33,172 nucleotides of DNA, taken from positions 1 through 33,172 of the forward strand of contig JBBSYC010000015.1 of assembly GCA_038045445.1 (NCBI GenBank), read 5' to 3'. The position numbers and the translations under genes are program-made. Of this stretch, positions 15,138-22,814 are shown piece after piece. Each line of letters starts with the position of its first letter. Within the stretch, counting starts at the first letter, position 1. Below the pieces are notes generated by a model. It ran no database searches. It saw nothing but the letters and a program-made list of their open reading frames with translations, and was not told the origin of the DNA. Origin of the DNA: SICU01 sp038045445 (GTDB lineage: Archaea > Nanobdellota > Nanobdellia > Pacearchaeales > GW2011-AR1).

Positions 15138-17075
15138 ATGAATAAAGAACATTTTTACAAATTAGGATATATATTTTTTCTAAATCTCTCAATTATTACT
15201 CTGCTATTAATGGCATTAAATCAATTTGAGATTATTACATTGTGGAGATTTTTAACTGAAAGCATTATCTTTTCTATTTTAGTTATCTCTATTGGACTTT
15301 ATGTTCTCTTTAAGTCTAAATTTAATGAGGCTCATCACACAAGTAGTAAATCTATAAATTCATTTTTTCATGTTGCACCTTATTTCTTTTTAGCAATTCT
15401 TATTACCTTAGCAATAAACCAATTTGCTAAACTAGAGATAATTACTCTTAGAAATATGCATTTAACAGTTTTAGGGATTTTCTTTGGTTTCTTTGCGTTT
15501 TATAGCAACCGTAACAGAATAGAACAGGAGTTAGAGAATGAAAAAAAGAAAGAAGAAGATGAAGAGAAAGAGAGAGCAGAAGAGTTTGAGTATAGATTTC
15601 CCAGGATAAATCACATTTGGGGTTTGAGGAGGATTGTTAAGTGGATGTATAATGAAGGATGGTGGTATAGTTGGGGATTGATTGGGATAGTATTATTGTT
15701 CTTAGCTATTAGAATTTTTATTGTTTTATTCTATGGTGTTTCATTTTTGGATGAATATTTGCATATTTTTACAGGAATTGAATTAATTAAAACGGGACAT
15801 TTATCCCTCTTTGAAGTCGGAACTCCTTATTATAGGGGTTTTTATGTTTCCTTTTTATCTGCTATTGTTTACTTCGCCTTTGGCAATAATTTATTATTCT
15901 TTAAGTTTATTCCAATTACCATTGGTTTACTAAATTTTTTTCTTCTTAAAAAGGTTGTGAATAAACTAGACCTAAAAAAGAGTACAGCTATTCTTTTGCT
16001 TTTAATTTATTCAATTTTTCCATTAACTCTTTTTAATCACACTTATTTGAGGATGTTCGTTTTTTATGAAACCTTTGCTTTGCTGATCATACTTTTATTT
16101 ATTAAATTTGAATTAAACAAATTTAACATATTCATTTTGTCAATTATTTCCATATTCTTGCTAATTACTAAAGAGTTAAGCACAATTATATTTTTGGGGC
16201 TTATATTATTTTATTTGACAAATTATTTAATTGTAAAACTAAAAAAATTAGATAATTCTTTTTTTATATTTTCTTTGGTTTCAACATTTGTTTTTTTAAA
16301 AGTTGTTAAATTACCAAGTATAATAGATGGTAGGGGAAGTTACTTAAGATTAACCCAACTATTCATAGACCATCTTCCCATATTAACCATACTTTTTTTT
16401 GTTTCTATATTCATCATATTTAAAGATAAAGACTTTAACAAACGAACCGTTATGCAAGGTATATTTCTTTTAGGTTGGGTATTTCTTGTATTACCTGAAG
16501 AATATATGGTACTCAGGGGGATATTCTATTATGTCTCACTTTTGCTCATCATGGCGTTTTATTCTCTTAATCATATTAAATTAAGTAATCTATTTTACAG
16601 AATAATTGTTATATCTATATTGTTGCAAGTATTATTTACTTTATCTTTTGTTTTTAACAGTGAAGGATATAAAATAAAAGGAGAAATAGATTACTTCCAT
16701 TACTCTAAATTTTATGCGGATGTTTATTCAGAATGTCAAAACAGAGTAAAATTATTTGCGATACATTCCCCTTATATATCTAGATTTTATGGTGTTGAAG
16801 AAGATTATATTATTGACTTGAGGGAAGAATTATTAACTCAAAATAATAAATTTGTTAAAGATTTAAATGGAGATTATCTATTTTTGTTCGGTAATAAATC
16901 TGTAATCTCAAACATAGATAAACTTAATGAAATAGTCAAAAATAATAAAATATGCTTAATTACTGCTAAAGAATTGAGACATACTGCACCATATATCTTA
17001 AAAGATGACTTTAATAATTTAGCCCATAATTTGACAAGAGAAGATTTCAAAAGTTTGATTTTGTATAAGAATTAA
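15138..17075 (+). CDS. Large GT-C-like membrane glycosyltransferase
   Basis: A 645-residue protein. The N-terminal part has about four membrane helices and a Glu/Lys-rich coiled coil (about residues 125-155), which is unusual for the family. A GT-C-like core of about ten helices follows, with FLDEYLH in the first external loop as the acidic motif, and then a soluble C-terminal domain of about 120 residues. Likely role: sugar transfer from a polyprenyl-phosphate donor outside the membrane. AglB's WWDxG motif is absent, so I do not call it an oligosaccharyltransferase. It converges with the flippase gene, overlapping its 3' end by 29 nt. TATA-like GTTAAAAAG lies near 15108. Confidence 0.72.
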   Translation: MNKEHFYKLGYIFFLNLSIITLLLMALNQFEIITLWRFLTESIIFSILVISIGLYVLFKSKFNEAHHTSSKSINSFFHVAPYFFLAILITLAINQFAKLEIITLRNMHLTVLGIFFGFFAFYSNRNRIEQELENEKKKEEDEEKERAEEFEYRFPRINHIWGLRRIVKWMYNEGWWYSWGLIGIVLLFLAIRIFIVLFYGVSFLDEYLHIFTGIELIKTGHLSLFEVGTPYYRGFYVSFLSAIVYFAFGNNLLFFKFIPITIGLLNFFLLKKVVNKLDLKKSTAILLLLIYSIFPLTLFNHTYLRMFVFYETFALLIILLFIKFELNKFNIFILSIISIFLLITKELSTIIFLGLILFYLTNYLIVKLKKLDNSFFIFSLVSTFVFLKVVKLPSIIDGRGSYLRLTQLFIDHLPILTILFFVSIFIIFKDKDFNKRTVMQGIFLLGWVFLVLPEEYMVLRGIFYYVSLLLIMAFYSLNHIKLSNLFYRIIVISILLQVLFTLSFVFNSEGYKIKGEIDYFHYSKFYADVYSECQNRVKLFAIHSPYISRFYGVEEDYIIDLREELLTQNNKFVKDLNGDYLFLFGNKSVISNIDKLNEIVKNNKICLITAKELRHTAPYILKDDFNNLAHNLTREDFKSLILYKN

Positions 17076-18315
17076 TGTTCCTAAAATAGAATAATCTTAA
17101 GCCAAAAGCCATAATGAAACTAGTAAATGTAAATGATAAAATTACTCCTATAAAACCCATATAATTAACTAAAATCAGACTTAATAAAACTCCAAATATC
17201 CCAAGAATTAAATAAAATTTAGCCATTAATTTTGCGTGACCTGTTGGAATAAGGATTCCTGCATCAAATGTTGCAGCCCAAACATTTGTAACAAATATAA
17301 TCAAACTTAATAAAAATGTTATTTTAAAATAAGGTTTTATGAAATATTCCGAGAAAAATATCTTAAATATTAAAGGTAGGATAAAATAAAATATCAAACC
17401 TAAAAACAATCCAGTTATTAAAAATATTATTGTATATTTTATAGATTTTTCGTATATCTTTTTGTTTTCTTTGTTTGCTGAGTAAATTGCAAAGTTTGGT
17501 GCAACTACTTGGCCAAGTAAGCTAAAGGGAAGTAATAGAACCATAAAGATTTTATTGATGAGCTCGTAAGTTGCAATTTCTTCAATGTAATTGTAATGTC
17601 CTAAAATTAAGATACCAAATCTAATAAAAAGATAATTGCCCAAAATCGCTAATCCATAGACAAAACTATATTTTCCAATCTCTTTTATTACTCTCTGGTT
17701 TATTTTAAAATTAAAATCTTTATAACCTAATCCTAATCCCAATAGCAATATTAAATAAAATAAGTTTTGAGAAATTAAAGCTCCAATTAGTCCATATTGC
17801 TTAATTAGAAAATATACAAAAGTTACGGAGATAAATCCTATAATTGTAGAAATTATTGCAAGTTGTTTGAATTTCTTTAAACCCCTATAAATTCCATCAT
17901 AAAGTGAGGTCATTGGTGCTAGAAAAACTAAAGGTAATAAATACAAAACATAAATATATCTTTCCCTCAAGTAAATTGATCCAAGAATTATTGTTAGTAT
18001 TGTGGCTAAAATGCTAATTGCTAAAATAATTAATCCTGAATTGAATAAAACTGACTTGAGTTTTTCCTTGTCTTTGATATTATATTCAGCTACATACTTT
18101 GAAGTTGCTGTAGATATTCCAAAGTCACCAAACATTATCAGAAAGAAAATTATTGTTAGGCTATAGTTATAAATTCCAAAATCATAAGGCACAAGAAATT
18201 TTGCACATAAAATGAATATTAGAAATGTTATTCCTTGTTTTCCAAATACTTGCAAGATCCTCCATGTAAGATTATGGACCGTTTCTTTATGTCTTCGATA
18301 TTTATTTTTTAACAT
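17047..18315 (-). CDS. Polysaccharide/oligosaccharide flippase (Wzx-like)
   Basis: A 422-residue membrane protein with about 12 helices, matching the MOP-superfamily polysaccharide exporter (Wzx/RfbX) pattern: basic N-terminus, FGDFGISTATSKYVAEY after the second helix, and paired helices to the end. Such proteins flip lipid-linked oligosaccharides across the membrane. It is the last gene of an operon with two GT4 enzymes, overlapping the upstream one by 14 nt, consistent with assembly inside followed by export. Its 3' end overlaps the convergent GT-C gene by 29 nt. Confidence 0.88.
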   Translation of the reverse strand: MLKNKYRRHKETVHNLTWRILQVFGKQGITFLIFILCAKFLVPYDFGIYNYSLTIIFFLIMFGDFGISTATSKYVAEYNIKDKEKLKSVLFNSGLIILAISILATILTIILGSIYLRERYIYVLYLLPLVFLAPMTSLYDGIYRGLKKFKQLAIISTIIGFISVTFVYFLIKQYGLIGALISQNLFYLILLLGLGLGYKDFNFKINQRVIKEIGKYSFVYGLAILGNYLFIRFGILILGHYNYIEEIATYELINKIFMVLLLPFSLLGQVVAPNFAIYSANKENKKIYEKSIKYTIIFLITGLFLGLIFYFILPLIFKIFFSEYFIKPYFKITFLLSLIIFVTNVWAATFDAGILIPTGHAKLMAKFYLILGIFGVLLSLILVNYMGFIGVILSFTFTSFIMAFGLRLFYFRNINSYTKSNF

Positions 18316-19354
18316 CTTTTAACACTTCTTTGTATAACTTAAAATATTTAGGTATTTGTTTTTCCTGCGTAAATTTCCATATATCTTTTAGATTATTCTT
18401 AGAAATTCTTTCAATTTCTTTAGGATTATTTTTTAAATATAAGATTATTTTTTTCATTTTTTGAATATCTCCTGGTGGAAAGAGATAACCATTGTGACCT
18501 TCTTTTACTATCTCTCTCATTCCTGGAAGGTCTGACACTAAAATAACTAAGCCTCTGGCCATTGCTTCTAATATCACCATTGGAAAAGCTTCAGTATAAG
18601 ATGGTAAGATTAGTATTGAATTTTTATCATATTCTTTATGCATCTTTGAATTATCTATTTCACCAATATTATACATATTTTTAATATTGGGGAGATACTC
18701 ATTGTTTCCAATTAAGTTAAAATTCAATTCTGGGACTAGCCTTGCCACTTCTGTTAAATCTTCGAAACCCTTTATCTTAGTATATCTGCCTACAAAAATT
18801 ATATTTTTATTATATCTTTTCTTTTTTTCAATTATCTTTTCCTTACTTATAAAATTAGGTATTATTCTAGATTTCTTTTCAAAACTATTCTTAAATATAG
18901 AATATTTCTTTAGATGTTCTTTCTGTCCTTTTGTTAAAAAGATTAATCTTTTTGAAAATAAAGTTGTGTAATTTATGATTAGAAAAATTAAGAGATTCTG
19001 CAAATAACCTTTTTTTATGCCAGACCCGAAATTTATATGAAAAGAAGAGATTAATTTTTCCTTAAACACTATTAATGGGAAAAGAAAAATCCAAAGTTTT
19101 ATATGGTGTAAGTGAATTATGTCTGCTTTAATAAGTTTAGAAATTTTGCAGTATAAATTAACAAATAAGATTTCATTTTTCAATTTTATTCTGTAAAGAT
19201 TTTCTGCATTGAATTTTTTGTATGGATCAATTCCTTCCCTCTCCAATAATAATAATAATTGCTCATATTCTTCTCCTATTTGTGAAAAAAGCAATCTTGA
19301 AAGGGTATCAGACCCCCCGTATAAATCTCCTTTTATTATATGGACTATTCTCAT
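18302..19354 (-). CDS. GT4 family glycosyltransferase
   Basis: A 350-residue GT-B fold enzyme. The N-terminal domain begins with MRIVHIIKGDLYGGSD. The C-terminal donor domain has IIFVGRYTKIKGFEDL and the EX7E motif in EAFPMVILEAMARG, as in retaining GT4 enzymes that use nucleotide sugars. It probably adds a sugar to the lipid-linked glycan that the downstream flippase exports. It overlaps the upstream GT4 gene by 4 nt and the flippase gene by 14 nt, so translation is probably coupled. Confidence 0.9.
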   Translation of the reverse strand: MRIVHIIKGDLYGGSDTLSRLLFSQIGEEYEQLLLLLEREGIDPYKKFNAENLYRIKLKNEILFVNLYCKISKLIKADIIHLHHIKLWIFLFPLIVFKEKLISSFHINFGSGIKKGYLQNLLIFLIINYTTLFSKRLIFLTKGQKEHLKKYSIFKNSFEKKSRIIPNFISKEKIIEKKKRYNKNIIFVGRYTKIKGFEDLTEVARLVPELNFNLIGNNEYLPNIKNMYNIGEIDNSKMHKEYDKNSILILPSYTEAFPMVILEAMARGLVILVSDLPGMREIVKEGHNGYLFPPGDIQKMKKIILYLKNNPKEIERISKNNLKDIWKFTQEKQIPKYFKLYKEVLKDVKK

Positions 19355-20493
19355 ATTAACTCTAAATACCTCTTTGCTATATCTTTCAAATTAAATTTAC
19401 CTATTTGTTCTTTGTTTTTCTTTGCTCTTTTTTTGTTTAACAAACTTTTTATTTTATCTTTTGCCTCTTCGGTGTCTCCGTAATTTACTAGAAATCCATT
19501 TTTTCCATCTTTAATTATATCTGTTTGTCCGCCGTTGTTCGTTGAGATAATTGGGAGACCTACTTGCATGGCTTCTTGGAGAACTATACCGAAGCCTTCA
19601 TGCACTGATGAAAGGAAAAAGATATCTGAATTATTCAAATATTGGAATTTCTTTTCTTGGGATAATTGTCCTAAGAAGCGAACTCTCTGAGCTACGCTTA
19701 ATTTATTTGCTAAATTCTTTAAATTTTGCTTTTCAGGACCATCTCCAATTATCAATAATTCTATATTCTTTGGAAGTCGAGATAATGCTTTTATTGCAAA
19801 ATCAAAACCTTTTCTTTTTACTAATCTGCCTATGCCAATGAGGTATTTCTTGTTTTTAGATAGATTAAGACTTTTTCTTGAGACTTTATTGAAGCTAAAT
19901 GGTTCATAAGCCAAGGGGATAACATCTATTCTATTTTTTGGAGAGTAATATTTTATGGTATTTTCTTTTGTGTTTGATGATTGGGCAACAACATAATCTG
20001 AATTATTAAGAACATTTCTTACAATCCATCTTAATATAAAATTATTGTGTGGGGATAACTTTTTTGTTGGGTCATAGATATCTCCGCCATGAATTGATAG
20101 AATATTCTTTATTCCATACTTTTTTGATAATTTAACCCCTACTGGTCCTGTTGGAATTGCGAAATGGGTATTGATTAAATCATATTTATTTTTCTCAATT
20201 AAATTCTTGGCTAACCTGTAAGCTCTTCTTGGGAAAAACAACATTGAAATTAGAGAAGCCGTCTGCAACTTTGTTCTCATAGGAACTTTAACTCTGTATA
20301 CGGTAATTCCTTCTATTTCCCCTATTTCTTTTAGACCTTTAAACCATGTTGTAACAACATCAACTTGATGACCTAATTTTACGAACCCCTTAGCAAGTTT
20401 GTATGATGCGACCCCTCCACCCCCACCTAAAGGGGGAAATTCATAATTTAGCATTAGGATTTTCATCTTGTTATTAGTTTTCTTAATATTCAT
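19351..20493 (-). CDS. GT4 family glycosyltransferase, first gene of glycan operon
   Basis: A 380-residue GT-B enzyme with the glycine-rich N-terminal loop PPLGGGGGVASYKLA, IGIGRLVKRKGFDFAI in the donor domain and the EX7E motif in HEGFGIVLQEAM. These mark retaining GT4 transferases of the WaaG/PimB type. A TATA element (about 20514-20523) lies about 25 bp before ATG 20493, which supports this start over the internal ATG at 20466. It leads the GT4-GT4-flippase operon. Confidence 0.9.
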   Translation of the reverse strand: MNIKKTNNKMKILMLNYEFPPLGGGGGVASYKLAKGFVKLGHQVDVVTTWFKGLKEIGEIEGITVYRVKVPMRTKLQTASLISMLFFPRRAYRLAKNLIEKNKYDLINTHFAIPTGPVGVKLSKKYGIKNILSIHGGDIYDPTKKLSPHNNFILRWIVRNVLNNSDYVVAQSSNTKENTIKYYSPKNRIDVIPLAYEPFSFNKVSRKSLNLSKNKKYLIGIGRLVKRKGFDFAIKALSRLPKNIELLIIGDGPEKQNLKNLANKLSVAQRVRFLGQLSQEKKFQYLNNSDIFFLSSVHEGFGIVLQEAMQVGLPIISTNNGGQTDIIKDGKNGFLVNYGDTEEAKDKIKSLLNKKRAKKNKEQIGKFNLKDIAKRYLELI

Positions 20494-20561
20494 TAAATTT
20501 TGCTTGTTTTAGGTTTTATAAATAATGCCTTTTGCAAAATTCCTCACTAAAAGGTTTAAAA

Positions 20562-21113
20562 CTAACTTTCCAGAATTTCTCTGCATCTATTTAAAAATTT
20601 AATTGTCTTCTTGTGAATATCCTCTGCTTCGGATTTGTTGAACTCTTCACTTATTCCATAAGATGCTGTTTCTCTTTTCTCTTTTGCATAAACAAAATAA
20701 CTAACTTCCTCCTTTTGTAGCGAGGACTTTGAAACCAATTCTATTTCTTCTTTTTTTAAGATTTTATTGCGTGAATAATAAAATTTAATCAATGCGCAAA
20801 GTGTTGCCAAATGGTTTTTGGATGAAAACCCTTTCTTTGTTATCAAAGCCAAAGCAGAATGGTAAATTGTATAGTAACATCCAACAATTATCCAATCGTA
20901 AAATTTCTTGCTATCCATTAACAGATTAACAAAGTCTATGTTGTATTCTGCCTTCTTTAAGTGAGATGCTGAGAGGAAAATTGTTTCATTCTCTTTTTTT
21001 ATCAAATCTTTTTTTAAGTAGAAATCGAAACTACTATCTACTTTATCATAATCTTCCATCCAGATTTGCCAATTAAATTTTTTTGAATTCATTGTAAAAG
21101 TATATTGCTCCAT
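20562..21113 (-). CDS. HEPN-domain protein, module E
   Basis: A helical protein of up to 183 residues. It has the layout of HEPN partners of wHTH-MNT proteins: FLSASHLKKAEYNIDFVNLL, a GCYYTIYHSALAL helix, GFSSKNHLATL, and KRETASYG near the C-terminus. It lacks the RX4H of HepT and belongs to a different HEPN branch, shared with the wrecked gene of module C. ATG 21113 overlaps the antitoxin gene by 41 nt; ATG 21092 (20 nt overlap) or 21059 are alternatives. It probably acts as the toxin or the modified partner of the pair. Confidence 0.82.
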   Translation of the reverse strand: MEQYTFTMNSKKFNWQIWMEDYDKVDSSFDFYLKKDLIKKENETIFLSASHLKKAEYNIDFVNLLMDSKKFYDWIIVGCYYTIYHSALALITKKGFSSKNHLATLCALIKFYYSRNKILKKEEIELVSKSSLQKEEVSYFVYAKEKRETASYGISEEFNKSEAEDIHKKTIKFLNRCREILES

Positions 21114-21645
21114 TTATCGGATAACCTGTTTTAAAAATATGTTTTATTGCCTCTGATTGCAGATCTAACTCTCCAAAATTTAGAAATGTTGCATTTATCT
21201 GGACACCATAACTTTTTGATATATCTCTTAATTCTTCTCTTTTTTCTTTTATTGAATCAAAAAACAATAAATCTATGTCACTCTCTTTTTTATAGTTATT
21301 CTTGGCATATGAACCGAAAAGAATTGTAGTCTTTGGTTTTAACTTAAATATGCATTCTATAATACTTTTTTTAATATTAAATGCGAGTTTTTCAAATTTT
21401 AGACTATTAATGAGATTTATTATCGCGACTGATATACTGTTTGAATAATTTATTGAAAAAAAGGTATTTGCTTTTTTTTCTTCTTTTAGCAAAATTCTAG
21501 CTTCAACAAAGTTATTTAGATTTTTTAGAAGATTATTTTTGCTTTTTATTCCTGTTTTTTCATGAATTTCATTAAAATATGCTTTGCCATAAATTAATAT
21601 TTCTATTATTTTTATAGAGTTTTTATTTATTTTATTATAGTCCAT
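21073..21645 (-). CDS. wHTH-nucleotidyltransferase antitoxin, module E
   Basis: 190 residues: a winged-helix region (about residues 10-60) and an MNT domain with LFGSYAKNNYKKESDIDLLF, so GS, ten residues, DID. The enzyme is expected to modify its HEPN partner, encoded immediately downstream with overlap. Its promoter holds a perfect 8-bp inverted repeat and a 21-bp spaced direct repeat, again suggesting autorepression. Confidence 0.82.
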   Translation of the reverse strand: MDYNKINKNSIKIIEILIYGKAYFNEIHEKTGIKSKNNLLKNLNNFVEARILLKEEKKANTFFSINYSNSISVAIINLINSLKFEKLAFNIKKSIIECIFKLKPKTTILFGSYAKNNYKKESDIDLLFFDSIKEKREELRDISKSYGVQINATFLNFGELDLQSEAIKHIFKTGYPINGAIYFYNEFKKI

Positions 21646-21646
21646 T

Positions 21647-21684
21647 TTTAATACTAGTTAGTATTAGTTTAATACTATTTAAAT
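21647..21684 (-). promoter_or_regulatory. Promoter and operator of module E
   Basis: A TATA element (ATTTAAAT) lies at 21677-21684 and ATG at 21645. A perfect palindrome TAGTATTA-GTT-TAATACTA spans 21659-21677. On the plus strand TTTAATACTA occurs at 21647-21656 and 21668-21677, a 21-bp period. The sites cover the region from TATA to start codon, where a repressor would block initiation. Confidence 0.55.
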
Positions 21685-21733
21685 GTATTGATTAGTATCT
21701 ATTAAGGACTTTGATAATTTCTAAATCTTCCAT

Positions 21734-21787
21734 GTGTATATTATACTATACATTAAATGGATATGAAGTGTATAATATACTATACAC
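21734..21787. repeat. Twin GTGTATA-N6-TATAC palindromes, operator-like
   Basis: Two 20-bp units at 21734-21753 and 21768-21787 are identical at 18 of 20 positions. The second is GTGTATA-ATATAC-TATACAC, with 7-bp half-sites; the first is less symmetric. They lie upstream of the module E promoter in a gap (21646-21968) that holds no convincing gene. They may be a second control site or a relic of a lost module. Confidence 0.45.
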
Positions 21788-21895
21788 TTGTTTGGTTTTG
21801 ATTCAAAACTGTAAAATACCTGAATTAGTATTTACTTTTAGTTCTACCTGCTTTTATATCCAAACTTTTTGTTGTATGTTGGATGATCTATTATG

Positions 21896-22016
21896 TCAAA
21901 GTGTTTCCCTAAAACCACATTCTTTAGAATGTGGTCAACACTTTGAGCATCCAAAAATCGAGCACTAATCAAACCACACCTTTTAAGGTGTGGTGGTGCA
22001 TCGATTTTTTGATGTC
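21896..22016. repeat. Two consecutive two-tier hairpins with a shared fold
   Basis: Hairpin 1 (21896-21946): a 10-bp outer stem, TCAAAGTGTT with AACACTTTGA, then an 8-nt/1-nt internal loop, then ACCACATTC-TTTA-GAATGTGGT. Hairpin 2 (21947-22016): an imperfect outer stem of about 17 bp, a 7-nt/1-nt internal loop, then ACCACACCT-TTTA-AGGTGTGGT. Inner stems share length, loop and bulge, and differ by compensating changes (TTC/GAA versus CCT/AGG). The second runs into the 3' end of the RelE gene. Such stems recall IS200/IS605 ends; no transposase is present. Confidence 0.6.
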
Positions 22017-22337
22017 TAAAATAAATGCAACTATCTCTATCTTATCCCCTTTTAATGTATAAACCATTCTCCAAAATCCTGAAAGTTCAACACGAAATAG
22101 ATTTTTAGCATAATATTGTTGAGTATATTCTTTTGGGATAAGACCTTTTGCAATTGGATCTCCATAAAATGGATTTGCTTTAATGAACTCTATCTTTTGT
22201 TTAATTGATCTTAACAGTTGCATTTCTTCAGTATTTGACTTTCCAAACTCTATTTGCTTGCCAACAGTTTCATTTAACCTTCTAAAAGAAATGTCTGCAT
22301 CTCCTAAAAGAACCACTCTTACGGGTTTATTTATCAT
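21969..22337 (-). CDS. RelE/ParE-superfamily toxin with altered C-terminus
   Basis: A 122-residue protein with the RelE/ParE pattern: KQKIEFIKANPFYGDPI, NLFRVELSGFWRMVYTL and an IEIVAFILDI strand. Such toxins usually cut mRNA on the ribosome. Homologues usually continue after this strand with an xHxxYxxxF-type end carrying active-site residues. Here the end is KKSMHHHTLKGVV, encoded by hairpin 2 of the repeat at 21896-22016, so the natural C-terminus appears replaced. It may be inactive. It overlaps the antitoxin gene by 4 nt. Confidence 0.82.
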   Translation of the reverse strand: MINKPVRVVLLGDADISFRRLNETVGKQIEFGKSNTEEMQLLRSIKQKIEFIKANPFYGDPIAKGLIPKEYTQQYYAKNLFRVELSGFWRMVYTLKGDKIEIVAFILDIKKSMHHHTLKGVV

Positions 22338-22612
22338 ACTTCTGTGCCTTTTTTTATCATCTCTCTTAAGACAACACTATCTGTGTATATCCAAGTTATC
22401 CCTCTGACTCCTATTGCAATCTTTCCACTTCTGTCAAGATAGTCCAATATAATTATCAAAGTATTATGATTGACCTGTCTTGGAAGCTCTCTTTTTAATT
22501 CTGCAACTGTAACCACACTATTGTTTGACTTCTTTATAGTGTCCTCTACCATAATCACTGTGTTTAATGTTGGCCAATGTGCTGTTTTTTTAGTTTGTAA
22601 CTTTTGTGACAT
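22334..22612 (-). CDS. Winged-helix antitoxin of the RelE pair
   Basis: A 92-residue protein with the wHTH layout of archaeal RelE partners: TLNTVIMVEDTI, VAELKRELPRQVNHNTLIIILDYLDRSGKI and a GITWIYTDS wing. It should bind DNA near its start and neutralise the toxin encoded next, with a 4-nt overlap. A TATA-like TATAAATA lies about 30 bp before ATG 22612. The family is assigned from this characteristic pattern and from its RelE neighbour. Confidence 0.82.
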   Translation of the reverse strand: MSQKLQTKKTAHWPTLNTVIMVEDTIKKSNNSVVTVAELKRELPRQVNHNTLIIILDYLDRSGKIAIGVRGITWIYTDSVVLREMIKKGTEV

Positions 22613-22743
22613 ATTGATAGCGTTTAGTTATTTATTTATAATTAATTGATACTAACTGATATTTAAATACTTTTTGGTTGTTTCTTAAGAGTTTGAGTAA
22701 AGACATACAATTATATTTTGCATTATGTACGAGACCTATTAAG

Positions 22744-22782
22744 GTGTTCATTACTAATGCATAGAAGTGTTCATTACTAATG
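22744..22782. repeat. Exact 16-bp direct repeat with palindromic core
   Basis: GTGTTCATTACTAATG occurs at 22744-22759 and 22767-22782, a 23-bp period. Each copy contains the palindrome CATTA-C-TAATG. The pair is bracketed by AAGGT (22741-22745) and ACCTT. It lies about 130 bp upstream of the RelE antitoxin start and just past the 3' end of the GT2 gene. It looks like a dimer-binding operator with no obvious promoter. The rest of 22613-22814 holds only the antitoxin promoter. Confidence 0.5.
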
Positions 22783-22814
22783 AAAACCTTTATTTTCGAT
22801 AAAATATCTTTTGA

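Noticed and set aside
15138..17075. AglB/STT3 oligosaccharyltransferase
   Set aside because: The WWDxG motif is absent; GWWYSWG in the N-terminal part does not have the required spacing or acidic residue.
21711..21968. An 85-residue plus-strand ORF
   Set aside because: It runs through the twin palindromes and hairpin 1, has Cys/Ser/Leu-rich composition typical of chance frames and lacks a promoter at the right distance.
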